NCBI GenBank assembly: GCA_001304875.1
Contig: BBZO01000004.1
Coordinates: 114,181 to 178,180 of the forward strand
Direction: 5' to 3'
DNA: 64,000 nucleotides
Origin: Clostridia bacterium UC5.1-2E3
GTDB lineage: Bacteria > Bacillota > Clostridia > Lachnospirales > Lachnospiraceae
In this document: positions 38,866 through 47,885 of the stretch, piece by piece
Layout of the letters: each line of letters starts with the position of its first letter
Position numbering within the stretch: position 1 is the first letter of the stretch
Notes under the pieces: generated by a model
The model's database searches: none
What the model was told of the DNA's origin: nothing
The model's input: only the letters and a program-made list of their open reading frames with translations
Made by a program: the position numbers and the translations under genes

Positions 38866-38920
38866 TTGATTTTTCTGTTATATATATATATAATATCACT
38901 ATCGAAACTGTGATATATCA
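38866..38920 (+). promoter_or_regulatory. Internal promoter and operator before the TRAP genes
   Basis: TTGATT at 38866-38871 and TATAAT at 38889-38894 are 17 bp apart. Just downstream lie TGATATATCA (38911-38920), sharing the GATATATC core found upstream of gntR and of the dehydratase, and the dyad ATATCAC-N10-GTGATAT (38893-38916). Confidence 0.6.
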
Positions 38921-38976
38921 ATAGTATTTAATACAAATATCACAAAACCAAGCATCTAAAAAGGAGAGAGGAAGAA

Positions 38977-40064
38977 ATGAAAAAAGTATTAGCAATCACA
39001 ATGTCACTGGCGGCAATGGTGTCACTGGCGGGATGCGGAGGCGGAAATTCTGCACCGGCTGCTACGGAGGCCCCGGCAGCAGGAACACAGGCCGAAGCGG
39101 GAGCAGATACAGCCGCGGAGGGCGGAGAGGCCGCCGGCTCCAGCGAGTGGGGACAGTATGATCTGAAGCTGGCTACCAACCTGGCGGAGGACCATGTGGC
39201 ATGCCAGGGCTACTATGCTTTTGCCGACGCGGTGGAGGCCGCGACGGATGGGCATGTGACGGTTACCGTTTACTCCGGTGAGCAGCTTGGAAAAGAGAGC
39301 GACGTTACCTCGGCGGTGGCTATGGGAGCGAAGACCTGTGATATCGTCTGCACCGGTCCGTCGGAGCTTTCCAAATATGACCCGGTATTTTCCCTGTTCG
39401 ACGCACCTTACGTGTTCGATGACGGCGACGCTCTGGTGGCTTTCGCCAACAGCGACAAGGCTCATGAGCTCTATGACACGCTGGCAGAGGCAAGCAATTT
39501 AAGATGCCTGGGCATGTACTATTACGGTTCCAGAGAAGTGACCACCAACGGCTATGCGGCCACTGAGCCTTCTGGACTTGCAGGCTGCAAGCTGCGCGTT
39601 CCGGATTCCGAGATGGCCATGGCCTACGGCGCAGCCTGGGAGCGACTCCCACCGTTATGTCGCTGGGAGAGGTTTACATGGGAATCCAGCAGGGTGTTGT
39701 GGACGGACAGGAGAACCCGCTGCCGACCATCGACTCCAATGCGTTCTATGAGGTATGTGACAATCTTCTGATGACCGACCACGTGATTGCAGCCGTCACC
39801 TACACTATCGACAATAATGTATGGCAGAGTATGCCGGCGGATCTGCAGGAGATCGTGATGCAGTGCGTACAGGACAGCTGCAATTCCATCAGCGAGGACA
39901 TCAAAGCCCAGGAGGCAGAGCTGATGGCCAGCCTGACCGAGAAAGGTATGAACATCGTAGAGGTTGACAAGGAAGCCTTCAAGGCAAACGCGCAGAGCAT
40001 TTACGACGACTATGCGGATATCTGGGGAGACTGGCTTGGCATTGCACAGTCTTACAACAAATAG
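38977..40064 (+). CDS. TRAP transporter substrate-binding lipoprotein (DctP), frameshifted
   Basis: Extracytoplasmic solute receptor for the TRAP permease that follows. A signal peptide (MKKVLAITMSLAAMVS) ends in the lipobox LAGC, then an Ala/Gly/Glu linker to about residue 55. The DctP domain has LATNLAEDHVACQGYYAFAD, VYSGEQLGKESD, FDAPYVF, the substrate-binding Arg region LAGCKLRVPDSEM, and GEVYMGIQQGVVDGQENPL. One C is lost near 39631 (GCCCTG to GCCTG). Sugar acids are the usual ligands of this class and match the operon. Confidence 0.93.
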
Positions 40065-40080
40065 CTGACGGGGAGTGCAG

Positions 40081-40130
40081 TGGAGGTGCTGTGGCAGAAG
40101 GTATCCTGCTGCCGCGGCACCTCCATTTTT
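40081..40130 (+). terminator. Attenuator-like hairpin between receptor and permease genes
   Basis: Long stem TGGAGGTGC / GCACCTCCA with inner pairing, followed by TTTTT. It probably limits readthrough so that the receptor is made in excess over the membrane subunits. Confidence 0.8.
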
Positions 40131-40155
40131 AATAAGGAAGGTTTAAAAGGAGGAG

Positions 40156-40685
40156 ATGTTTTTGAAAACAGTAATGTCTGGCATCAATAAGGTCTATGAC
40201 GGATTTAACAAGATCAACGAGTGGTTCATCATTTTCCTCATGGCTCTCATGTGCCTGGATCTGCTGGCGCAGGTGGTGTGCCGTTATGTGTTCAGCTATC
40301 CGTTAACCTGGTCGGAGGAGCTGGCCCGCTATATTTTCGTGTGGATGGCGCTGCTGGGGTCTGCCTGGTGCGGGAGGGACATATCCATGTGCGGATGACC
40401 GCAGTGACCAGCAAATTTCCCATGTCCCTGCAGAGGATACAGATGATTGCGATCAGCGTGGTCTGTGCGGCCACCTGCTTTATCCTGTTTCCCCACGCCT
40501 GTTCTATCTTTGTGGCGCAGAGCAAGATCAAAGCGGTTACGCTGGGCGTGAGTCTGGGAATCGAGTACATCGCGGCACCGGTGGGAATCATGATGATGGC
40601 CATTCAGTGGACCGTGGACGCACTGTATGCGCTGTTTGACTGGGATGGCTACAAGGAGCGCTATATGAAGAAGGAGGATGAGTAG
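40156..40685 (+). CDS. TRAP transporter small permease (DctQ), frameshifted
   Basis: Four-helix membrane subunit of about 176 aa. Helix 1 is WFIIFLMALMCLDLLAQVV; the DctQ signature RYVFSYPLTWSEELARYIFVWMALLGSAW follows. One base is lost near 40371, after AWC, and the other frame continues EGHIHVRMTAVTSKFP and two more helices. The SD AGGAGG is only 2 nt from ATG 40156 but 8 nt from an in-frame TTG at 40162, which is therefore a credible start. Works with the receptor at 38977 and the large permease at 40689. Confidence 0.9.
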
Positions 40686-40688
40686 GGT

Positions 40689-41960
40689 ATGGCAGTATTG
40701 ATGATAAGCTTTTTGTTGCTGATGGTGTTGGGGTGCCCGATCGCGTTCTGCCTTCTGTGCAGCGGCACTCTGTATTTCATGGTCAATGACATGGCACTTT
40801 TCATGGTGGTGCAGCGTCTCACTGAGGGAGCCAACACCTTCACGCTTCTGGCGGTTCCCGGTTTTATCCTGGCCGGCAACCTGATGAACAGCGGCGAGGT
40901 GACGGACCGGATTTTCGATTTCTGCGGCAAGCTGGTGGGCCACGTTACCGGCGGTCTGGGCCACGCTAATATTCTGGCCTCCGTGGTGTTTGCCGGCATG
41001 TCCGGAGCGGCCATCGCCGATGCAGGCGGGCTGGGAGCCATCGAGCTGAAGGCCATGCGCGACGCGGGCTACGACGACGATTTCTCCCTGGCAGTGACGG
41101 GCGCGTCTTCCCTGGTGGGGCCAATCATCCCGCCCTCTGTGCCTGCGGTTGTTTACGGCACAGTGGCATCGGTGTCCATCGGCCGTCTCTTTATGGCCGG
41201 CGCGGTGCCTGGGGCGATCATGGCGGTTGCCATGTGTGTGATGGTCTACATTATCAGTAAAAAGAAAGGTTACCGCAAGGAAGAGTGGTGCGGATTCCCG
41301 GCGCTTTTCCAGTCCTTTAAAAGAGCGTTTCTGTCCTTGCTGACGGTAGTAGTGATTTTGGGAGGTATTCTGAAAGGAATTTTTACGCCTACAGAGGCGG
41401 CTATCATTGCAACCTTCTATGCGATTTTCCTGGGCTTCTTTTATCGGACGCTCAATCTGAAGAAGCTGGCGGCGGCTCTCAAGGAAGCCAGCGAGACCAC
41501 CTGCACCGTTATGATGATCGTGTGCGGCGCGACCATTTTCTGCTATATCCTCTCCTTCGAGCGGTTCCCGCAGATGGTGGCGAACTTCTTCCTGACTTAT
41601 GTGGACAACAAGTATCTGGCGCTCCTGGTCATCAATATTTTCCTGGTGTTCGTGGGAATGTTCATGGACTCCTCACCGTCCATCATCATCCTGACTCCGG
41701 TGTTCCTGCCGGTGGTGACGGCGTTCGGCGTAGATCCGGTGCATTTTGGCATTATCATGATTCTGAACCTGATGATCGGACTTTTAACGCCTCCTGTGGG
41801 CATGGTGCTCTACGTGCTTTCAAAGGTGTCCAGCGTGCCTTTTGAGCGGATCTGCAAGGCAACGGTTCCGTTTATCATCATGTTCTACATTCTGCTTCAG
41901 TTTATCACCTATATTCCGCAGATCTCGCTGGCTCTGCCCAACTGGATGTATGGAGCGTAG
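40689..41960 (+). CDS. TRAP transporter large permease (DctM)
   Basis: Ion-coupled transport subunit, 423 aa and about twelve helices. Family landmarks: LLLMVLGCPIAFCLLCSG, TLLAVPGFILAGNLMNSG, VFAGMSGAAIADAGGLGAIE, GASSLVGPIIPPSVPAVVYG and FMDSSPSIIILTPVFLPV. The IIPPS motif is typical of DctM. Follows dctQ by 3 nt; SD GGAGG. Imports the substrate of the surrounding sugar-acid genes. Intact. Confidence 0.95.
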   Translation: MAVLMISFLLLMVLGCPIAFCLLCSGTLYFMVNDMALFMVVQRLTEGANTFTLLAVPGFILAGNLMNSGEVTDRIFDFCGKLVGHVTGGLGHANILASVVFAGMSGAAIADAGGLGAIELKAMRDAGYDDDFSLAVTGASSLVGPIIPPSVPAVVYGTVASVSIGRLFMAGAVPGAIMAVAMCVMVYIISKKKGYRKEEWCGFPALFQSFKRAFLSLLTVVVILGGILKGIFTPTEAAIIATFYAIFLGFFYRTLNLKKLAAALKEASETTCTVMMIVCGATIFCYILSFERFPQMVANFFLTYVDNKYLALLVINIFLVFVGMFMDSSPSIIILTPVFLPVVTAFGVDPVHFGIIMILNLMIGLLTPPVGMVLYVLSKVSSVPFERICKATVPFIIMFYILLQFITYIPQISLALPNWMYGA

Positions 41961-41966
41961 ACAACT

Positions 41967-43464
41967 ATGGATGACAAAAAGCTGCTGTTGATACAGCCAA
42001 ACGACAACGTGGCCATCGCCCTTTGCCCTTTACGGGCGGGGGCGGTGTGCGCTGTGGGAGAAAAAAAGATTATTCTGAAAGAGGATATCCCCGCCGCGCA
42101 CAAGGTGGCCTTGGAAAATATAGCCCCCGGACAGGATGTGGTGAAATACGGTCTCTCCATCGGTCACGCCACGGCTCCCATCGAGGCGGGGGAGCACGTA
42201 CATATTCATAATGTGCTGACCAACCTGGAGGGACTCATTGAGTACAGCTATCAGCCGGTTTCCGATGTGTGGAAGAAGTTCCGCCCGAAGGAGGAGGCCT
42301 GGTTTGACGGATATTTAAGAGAGGACGGGCGCGCCGGCACAAGAAACGAGATCTGGATTGTTCCCACGGTGGGCTGCGTGAACCGGACCGCGCAGATTCT
42401 GGCCGAGCGGGCTGGAAAAAAATATGCGGGTCTGGTGGACGGCGTGTGCGCCCTGACGCACAATGCGGGCTGCAGCCAGCTGGGGGATGACATGCTGACG
42501 ACGCAGAAGCTTTTAAAAGGTCTCATAAACCACCCCAACGCCGGAGCGGTACTGGTGGTGAGCCTGGGCTGCGAGAACAACTGCCTGGAATATTTTAAGC
42601 CGGTGCTGGGTGAGGTGGATCCGAGACGGGTGAAATTCCTGGTGACCCAGGACCACGAGGACGAGTATGAGGCGGGTATGGAGCTTCTCGACGGGCTGGC
42701 AGAGTATGCCGGCAGCTTCAGACGCCAGAAACTTTCGGCGGAGCTTCTGCAGATCGGTCTGAAATGCGGCAGCTCCGACGCGTTCTCCGGCGTGTCGGCC
42801 AATCCTTTATGCGGGCGCGTCACCGACCGCGTCGTGAAGTGCGGAGGAAAGGCGATTCTCACGGAGGTGTCGGAGATGTTCGGCGCCGAGACCAGGCTCA
42901 TGGAGCGGGCGGCGGACCGGCAGGTGTTTGACGGCATCGTGGGCTCATCAATAATTTTAAGGAATATTTTATGAAATACGGTCAGCCCATCGACCGCAAC
43001 CCCTGCCCCGGAAATATCCGGAGCGGCATTTCCACGGACGAGGACAAATCCCTGGGCAACATCCAGAAGGGCGGAACTGCGCCGGTGGTGGATGTTCTCT
43101 ACTACGGCGATCCGGTAAAAAACAGGGCTTAAGCCTTCTGACCGGCAGCGGAAACGACGCAGTCTCCGTGACGAATCTGACAGCCAGCGGAGCCAATCTG
43201 GTGCTTTTCACCACGGGAAACGGCAATCCCTTCGGCGCTTTTGTGCCCACCATAAAAATCGCCTCCAACACGGCGCTGGCGAAGAAAAAAAGGGACTGGA
43301 TCGATTTCAACGCGGGACAGGTGTTAGACGGAGCCAGCTTTGAGGAGGCCGCGGACCGCCTGTTTGAGCTGGTACTTCAGGTGGCCAGCGGACAAAAGCA
43401 GACGAAGAATGAGGAGTTTGGCTACAGGGAGATTTCCATTTTCCGCGATGGCGTCATTCTCTAG
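41967..43464 (+). CDS. UxaA-family altronate dehydratase-like enzyme, frameshifted
   Basis: Iron-dependent sugar-acid dehydratase of the altronate/galactarate family, about 499 aa with the N-terminal SAF domain fused (LIQPNDNVAIALCPLRAG to HVHIHNVLTN). The catalytic part has GYLREDGRAGTRNEIWIVPTVGCVN, ALTHNAGCSQLGDD, VSLGCENNCLE, LKCGSSDAFSGVSANP and TEVSEMFGAE, characteristic of UxaA. Single losses near 42946 and 43127 (seven A read as six) break the C-terminal third. A likely product is 2-keto-3-deoxygluconate, which could feed the aldolase route, but the sugar acid is unproven. Confidence 0.9.
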
Positions 43465-43528
43465 GAGATGAGCGGGCGTGCACCGGAGCGCACGCATTTT
43501 ATAAAAGGTATATAAAAAGGAGCAGATG

Positions 43529-44350
43529 ATGGACATGAAATTCAGTGCGACAGTCACATTACAGTATGACACCGTATTTTCTTCCTTCTCCGCCGCAGAT
43601 TATGTGAAGGGGCTGGACTGGATGAAGGAGAACCGCCTGGACGGGGCGGAGCTTTGTATCAGCAACTATGACAATCTGGATCTGGGAAAGGTGAAGGCGC
43701 AGCTTGACGAGAGGGGACTGGGCTGCTCCACGATCTCCACCGGGCAGGCGAGGGGGCTGGAAGGGCTCTCCCTCATCGGTGTGCCCGCCGATGTCACGGC
43801 CAGGACGCAGGAGCGCTTCAAAAAGCACATCGATGCGGCGAAGCTCCTGGGCAGCAAGGTGACCATCGGTCTGATGCGCGGTCTGGGAAGCCTGGACACC
43901 GCAGAAAGAGATCTGGACGAGCTCTCGGAGGCCATGAAGCCGCTGGTGGAGTATGCCGGAAAAAACGGCGTGACGCTGTGCCTGGAGGCCATCAACCGCT
44001 ATGAGACGGCGCTTCTCAACTCCGCCGAGGCCACCGTGGACTTCATAGAAAACCGCCTGGGAAATCCGGACTGCGTCGGAATTTTGTGGGATTTATTTCA
44101 CGCAAATATCGAGGACATCGGATTCGAGCGCAGTATCGAGAAAATGGGAAAGAAACTGAAACACGTGCACATTGCCGATTCTGACCGCATGTTCCCCGGT
44201 TACGGACACACAGATTTTGAGACGATTTTCAAGTGCTTAAAGAAAAATGGATTCAGCGAATACTGTTCGTTTGAGTGCTTTAATCTTCCGTCTCTCGATG
44301 TGGTTCTTAGAGATACGGGAAGCTGGGTTCAGAAAATGCGCGAGCTGTAG
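43529..44350 (+). CDS. Sugar isomerase/epimerase-like TIM barrel
   Basis: Second xylose-isomerase-like barrel of the locus, 273 aa. Visible: GVTLCLEAINRYETALLNSA with the first metal Glu, GILWDLFHANIED (Asp and His), HVHIADSDRMFPGYGHTDF, and a terminal Glu in SFECFNLP. Close in sequence to the product of 37987, suggesting duplication followed by specialisation for two pathway intermediates. SD AAAAGGAG; ATG 43529 has better spacing than the adjacent ATG 43526. Intact. Confidence 0.88.
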   Translation: MDMKFSATVTLQYDTVFSSFSAADYVKGLDWMKENRLDGAELCISNYDNLDLGKVKAQLDERGLGCSTISTGQARGLEGLSLIGVPADVTARTQERFKKHIDAAKLLGSKVTIGLMRGLGSLDTAERDLDELSEAMKPLVEYAGKNGVTLCLEAINRYETALLNSAEATVDFIENRLGNPDCVGILWDLFHANIEDIGFERSIEKMGKKLKHVHIADSDRMFPGYGHTDFETIFKCLKKNGFSEYCSFECFNLPSLDVVLRDTGSWVQKMREL

Positions 44351-44398
44351 GAGCGAGAGCGGCTGGAGGCCGTTTCCTGTACGGAAAGGAGAAATGAA

Positions 44399-45036
44399 AT
44401 GGAAGTGCTGAAACAGATAATGGAAGAAAAGATCGTGGCGATTATCCGCGGTCTTGAGCTGGAGCAGACCGTGAGGACGGCCGGTGCACTGAAGGAGGGG
44501 GCATCCGCCTGTCGGAGATTCCCTTCGATCAGACAAAGTCGCTGGACTACACCACCGACAAGATTCGCGCCGTGGTGGAAAGATACGGTCCGGAAGGTGT
44601 GCGCGTCGGAGCCGGAACAGTGCTGAATGTGGAGCAGGTGCGGGCGGCCTGCGAGGCCGGGGCGGAATATATTATCACACCCACCACCAGCCGCGAGGTC
44701 ATCGAGGAGACCAAGCGGCTGGGGATGGCGGCCATGCCCGGCGCCATGACCCCGTCAGAGATTGAGCAGTGCTACCGGTGGGGAGCCGACATCGTGAAGG
44801 TGTTCCCGTCGGATAATCTGGGTATTTCCTACATCAAGGCGGTCCGCGGCCCGCTGTTTTATATTCCCCTGGCGGCCGTGGGCGGAGTCAGCCTGGACAA
44901 TATCCGCGAGTTTTTCGCGGCGGGCGTCTGCAGCGTGGGAATCGGCGGAAATATCGTGAACAGGAAGCTCATCGAGGCCGGAGACTACGATGCCATCCGC
45001 GATCTGGCGGCGGCTTATGTGGAAAAGCTTCAGTGA
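44399..45036 (+). CDS. KDPG/KDPGal aldolase, frameshifted
   Basis: Class I aldolase splitting 2-keto-3-deoxy-6-phospho-gluconate or -galactonate to pyruvate and glyceraldehyde 3-phosphate. Visible: EEKIVAIIRGLELEQTVR with catalytic Glu, GALKEGGIRLSEIPFDQ after repair, VGAGTVLNVEQV, YIITPTTSREVIEE with a Thr-Thr in place of the more common Pro, DIVKVFPSDNLGISYIKAVRGPL with the Schiff-base Lys, and VGGVSLDNIREFFAAG. One G is lost near 44500. About 212 aa. The kinase next door favours the galactonate form. Confidence 0.92.
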
Positions 45037-45049
45037 GGAGGAAACGCGA

Positions 45050-46074
45050 ATGTATATCATGTATTATGATTCGGGTACGACCAATACACGGGCTTATCTT
45101 CTGAAAGACGGAGCCATCGTCCGCAGCATGGCGAAAGCCATCGGGGCGAAAAATTCTGCTCTGGAGCGGGATAATACCAGGCTGGTGGGCGAGCTTTACT
45201 CCATGTATGAAAAACTGCTGTCCGACGAGCAGATCACCGGATCCGACGTGTCCCATGTCTTTCTGTCGGGAATGATCTCCTGTCCGTCCGGCATTGTGGA
45301 GGTGGAGCACCTGCCTGCGCCGGTGGACGCGGGAACGCTGCGGGAGAATGTGGCGGTTTACAGGGATGACCGTTTTTTTCACAGGGAGCTGGAGATTATT
45401 CCGGGAATCAAGACACTGGAACGGGGCGCTTTGGTCTCCCCGGAACTGGCGGCATCGGTAAATATTATGCGGGGCGAGGAGATCGAGGTGTTTGGAATCC
45501 TCCGGGCAAACCCGGAGCTTTCTAAGGGAACCTGTGTGTTTGTGCTGCCCGGCAGCCACACCCAGGCCGTGCTTGTGAGAGATGGATGGATCGAAGATAT
45601 TTCTTCCAATATCACGGGGGAGTTTTTCAAGGCGATCACTAAGGAGAGCATTCTTGGAGCCAGCGTGTCCGGCGGGGAACAGTGGGTGATAGACCATGAG
45701 ATGGTGCGCCTCGGCGCCCGGAACGTGCACGAGTACGGCTTCAACCGTGCGATGTATATTCTGCGGATTCTGGATCTGTTCACGGAGGCGGATTTAAACG
45801 GAAGGCGTTCCTATTTTGAGGGGGCCCTGAATGTGGGCGTCATGGACGCGGTCAGCCGGATGATCGAAAAATGCGGCGCCAGTGAGGCGGAAACGGCCGC
45901 ACCGGGTGCCGTGGATGAAAATAGGCAGATTCGTCTGGCCGTGGTCGGCGATGAGATCCAGAAGGAGATCTTCGCGGCGTTCTGCGAAGAATATACCGGT
46001 TCCAGATGATTCCTGTGCGGGAGGCGGCAGGGATGCCGTTTTCGGTGAGTGGGCTGTTGGGGATGATTTCTTAA
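45050..46074 (+). CDS. dgoK: 2-dehydro-3-deoxygalactonokinase, frameshifted at 3' end
   Basis: Phosphorylates 2-keto-3-deoxygalactonate at C6 for the preceding aldolase. Signatures: YYDSGTTNTRAYLLKDG (phosphate loop), LSGMISCPSGIVEVEHLPAP, PGIKT, MRGEEIEVFGIL, VFVLPGSHTQAVLV and SSNITGEFFKAI, which match DgoK. A stop at 46009 arises from the loss of one T near 45998; the other frame reads IPVREAAGMPFSVSGLLGMIS and ends at 46074, the normal family ending. SD GAGGAGG. Last gene of the sugar-acid cluster; no clear terminator follows. Confidence 0.92.
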
Positions 46075-46203
46075 AAAGGAGCAATATTTGGAAGACCATT
46101 TACATTTTTGATCCCAGAGCTGGAATAGTGTTACATGGAAACGTGTGCTGAAAATTCCTCAAAAAACTTTGCCTGTATTATCTTTATTATTGATGGAATG
46201 AGG

Positions 46204-46656
46204 TTATTGTGCATCGGAATATAACTGATCAAGCAGAAAATCGATATTTGTAGAAAATTGAGGATGGATACCAGAGGCGTAATCATCAAGATATTTTTGG
46301 CAGTGTTGAATAATTTCTTTTGAGTTGCGATTGATGATATTATGTATTAAAGTTGCAAATTCGTTGCCTTCTATTCGATATCGAATTAAATATTGGCGCG
46401 TAACAGGAAACATTTTGATGTAATGGATACCATGACGGTTTTTCGGCTTTGTAGTAGGGCGTGGCGGAAGGGCGAAGTACTGATCTTTGGGTGCAGAGGC
46501 AGGAATATTGGATCGGATCGGTACGGCGAAATCCTGCTTTTTCCCTTTATAGCTAAGATGAACAACCAAAACATATGGGCGTTTATTCTTTTGCAATACT
46601 TCTTTATCGTGAAAGTATTTTTCAAGCAATACAGAATTAATAGAAACAAGTTTCAT
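46204..46656 (-). CDS. ToxN/AbiQ-family type III toxin
   Basis: Protein of 150 aa resembling endoribonuclease toxins of type III toxin-antitoxin systems. Visible: the N-terminal MKLVSINSVLLEKY, then RPYVLVVHLSYKGKKQDFAV and PIRSNIPASAPKDQYFALPP, KNRHGIHYIKMFPV and a C-terminal helical region (CQKYLDDYASGIHP). The KxQxFAxPxRSNI and HYIKMFP blocks are what I associate with this family. Upstream on the same strand stand a promoter, a repeat-like structured RNA and a terminator, the standard genetic layout. SD GAGGTG. Intact, more AT-rich than its surroundings, consistent with transfer. Confidence 0.8.
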   Translation of the reverse strand: MKLVSINSVLLEKYFHDKEVLQKNKRPYVLVVHLSYKGKKQDFAVPIRSNIPASAPKDQYFALPPRPTTKPKNRHGIHYIKMFPVTRQYLIRYRIEGNEFATLIHNIINRNSKEIIQHCQKYLDDYASGIHPQFSTNIDFLLDQLYSDAQ

Positions 46657-46666
46657 ATATCACCTC

Positions 46667-46701
46667 AAAAATGGGGCTCGCCTTACGGCAAGCCCCGTTT
46701 T
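46667..46701 (-). terminator. Terminator between antitoxin RNA and toxin
   Basis: Stem AACGGGGCTTGCC / GGCGAGCCCCATT (minus strand) with a TTTTT tail, ending about 10 nt before the toxin start. In known type III systems such a terminator sets the excess of RNA over toxin mRNA. Confidence 0.85.
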
Positions 46702-46804
46702 ACAAGTGAACGATATTCTACGCTTATAGCACCCCGTCGTTCACGGAAGTTAAACATACACGTTCATCATATTCTTGCCGTGATGAACGGCAAACCTTTG
46801 GTTC
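46700..46804 (-). ncRNA. Candidate type III antitoxin RNA with two related hairpin units
   Basis: On the minus strand, unit A (46788 to 46762) has arms GTTCATCA / TGATGAAC and unit B (46744 to 46706) has arms GTGAACGA / TCGTTCAC. The arms differ in sequence but each pair is perfectly complementary, and both units carry CGG after the first arm and AGAATA before the second. Unit starts are 44 nt apart. Two repeats of roughly this length fit the smaller type III antitoxins. The fold and processing are inferred. Confidence 0.65.
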
Positions 46805-46810
46805 ATTTAT

Positions 46811-46839
46811 ATTATATGCAAAAACATAGGAAATAGCAA
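46811..46839 (-). promoter_or_regulatory. Promoter of the toxin-antitoxin locus
   Basis: Minus-strand TTGCTA (plus 46834-46839) and TATAAT (plus 46811-46816) are 17 bp apart, directly upstream of the structured RNA. Confidence 0.8.
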
Positions 46840-46909
46840 GCTCTTCATTGAAAGGTTCACGCTTCTACTCCGGTTTGAGGTTTCACTGCCCCCCGTTCAT
46901 CTCCCCACT

Positions 46910-47120
46910 CTACCCAAACAACCTCCCAAACAAATACCCCTTAAACTCCTCCACATCCCCCTTCACATACTGCTCATAAAGCCTCCGGCACACATGTCGG
47001 TGGGGTAGTTGATCTGGTCTTTGCCGTCTTAATGCCGAAGGGCTTCAGCTCATAGTAGAGGGATTCCGCCATTCCCAGCTGCCGCAGAGCTTGTCCGTAT
47101 CATCCGCAGGAATGCCGGGA
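46910..47120 (-). pseudogene. Remnant of a small unidentified protein
   Basis: Reading the minus strand with two single-base repairs gives a continuous peptide, RQLGMAESLYYELKPFGIK then KDQINYPTDM and RRLYEQYVKGDVEEFKGYLF ending GRLFG. It has no convincing start. I do not recognise the family. It follows the zinc-ribbon gene on the same strand and might be a separate small gene or a displaced C-terminus. Confidence 0.35.
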
Positions 47121-47122
47121 CT

Positions 47123-47515
47123 CTAGACGGATGATTCCCGCCGCTGCTTTTTCACCATATCCCATATCATGTCGTGCATCCACGCCACCGTCTCCTTCTG
47201 CTTTTTGTTGTCCGCCTCCAGCGCTTTTATCTCCTGGGACATTCCCTCGATCACGGTGACAAGGTTGGCGATGATCTCGCGGTTGTTGTTTTCGCGGTGC
47301 GGCTTCACCAGGCGCGCAACCAGCGGGCTGTGCTCGATCAGCTTGCGGGCCAGAAGCTCATCCCGCTGCGCGCAGTCCAGGTCCATAAAGTCCTGATAGC
47401 GCATGTCTAAGGACATCATTTTCTCGTCGCATCTGGGACACACAGCGTTTCTGCTCAGCTGGTAGAAGGCATAAAAGCCGCATTTGGGGCAATAGTGCAC
47501 TGCCAGTTCTCTCAT
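47123..47515 (-). CDS. Zinc-ribbon protein of unknown function
   Basis: 130 aa. The N-terminus holds one zinc ribbon (CPKCGFYAFYQLSRNAVCPRC, two CxxC pairs about residues 8-29); the C-terminal half is a charged helix with coiled-coil character (MSQEIKALEADNKKQKETVAWMHDM). Function not recognised; nucleic-acid or protein binding is possible. Start MRELAVHY is chosen for its AGGAGGA site, against an in-frame extension of 12 residues. Intact. Confidence 0.7.
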   Translation of the reverse strand: MRELAVHYCPKCGFYAFYQLSRNAVCPRCDEKMMSLDMRYQDFMDLDCAQRDELLARKLIEHSPLVARLVKPHRENNNREIIANLVTVIEGMSQEIKALEADNKKQKETVAWMHDMIWDMVKKQRRESSV

Positions 47516-47885
47516 GATTATTCCTCCTGGATTCGTATTTAATTTGCACAAAGTGACATTTCCTCAATAAAATAAAACTAAAAAGCATGGAAAATGTCAG
47601 CTGTTTTGACAAAAAGATTGTTCTTATTGCGAAAACGCATCAAGTGAAGCCTGCCTTGCACATAAAAATGATCCCTTCCTTACATGATATCAGCGGCTTT
47701 CAGTTCACTTCCATCGGCAAGGGAAAAACTCCTCTATTAATATAAACGCAAAAATTTTGAAATTATTAACAATATTTACAAAAAATTTCCATTTTACGCA
47801 GTTGTGGAGGACGCAGCTTTGTTTTACTCTTTTTCTTGTATGGATAGCGCAGGCTGTTGCTGCTTACAGGGAAGGAGGTCCAATC
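47516..47885. other. AT-rich divergent intergenic region
   Basis: About 370 nt between the zinc-ribbon gene and the recombinase. No gene is supported. It contains long A/T runs and no promoter close to consensus on either strand. Confidence 0.5.
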
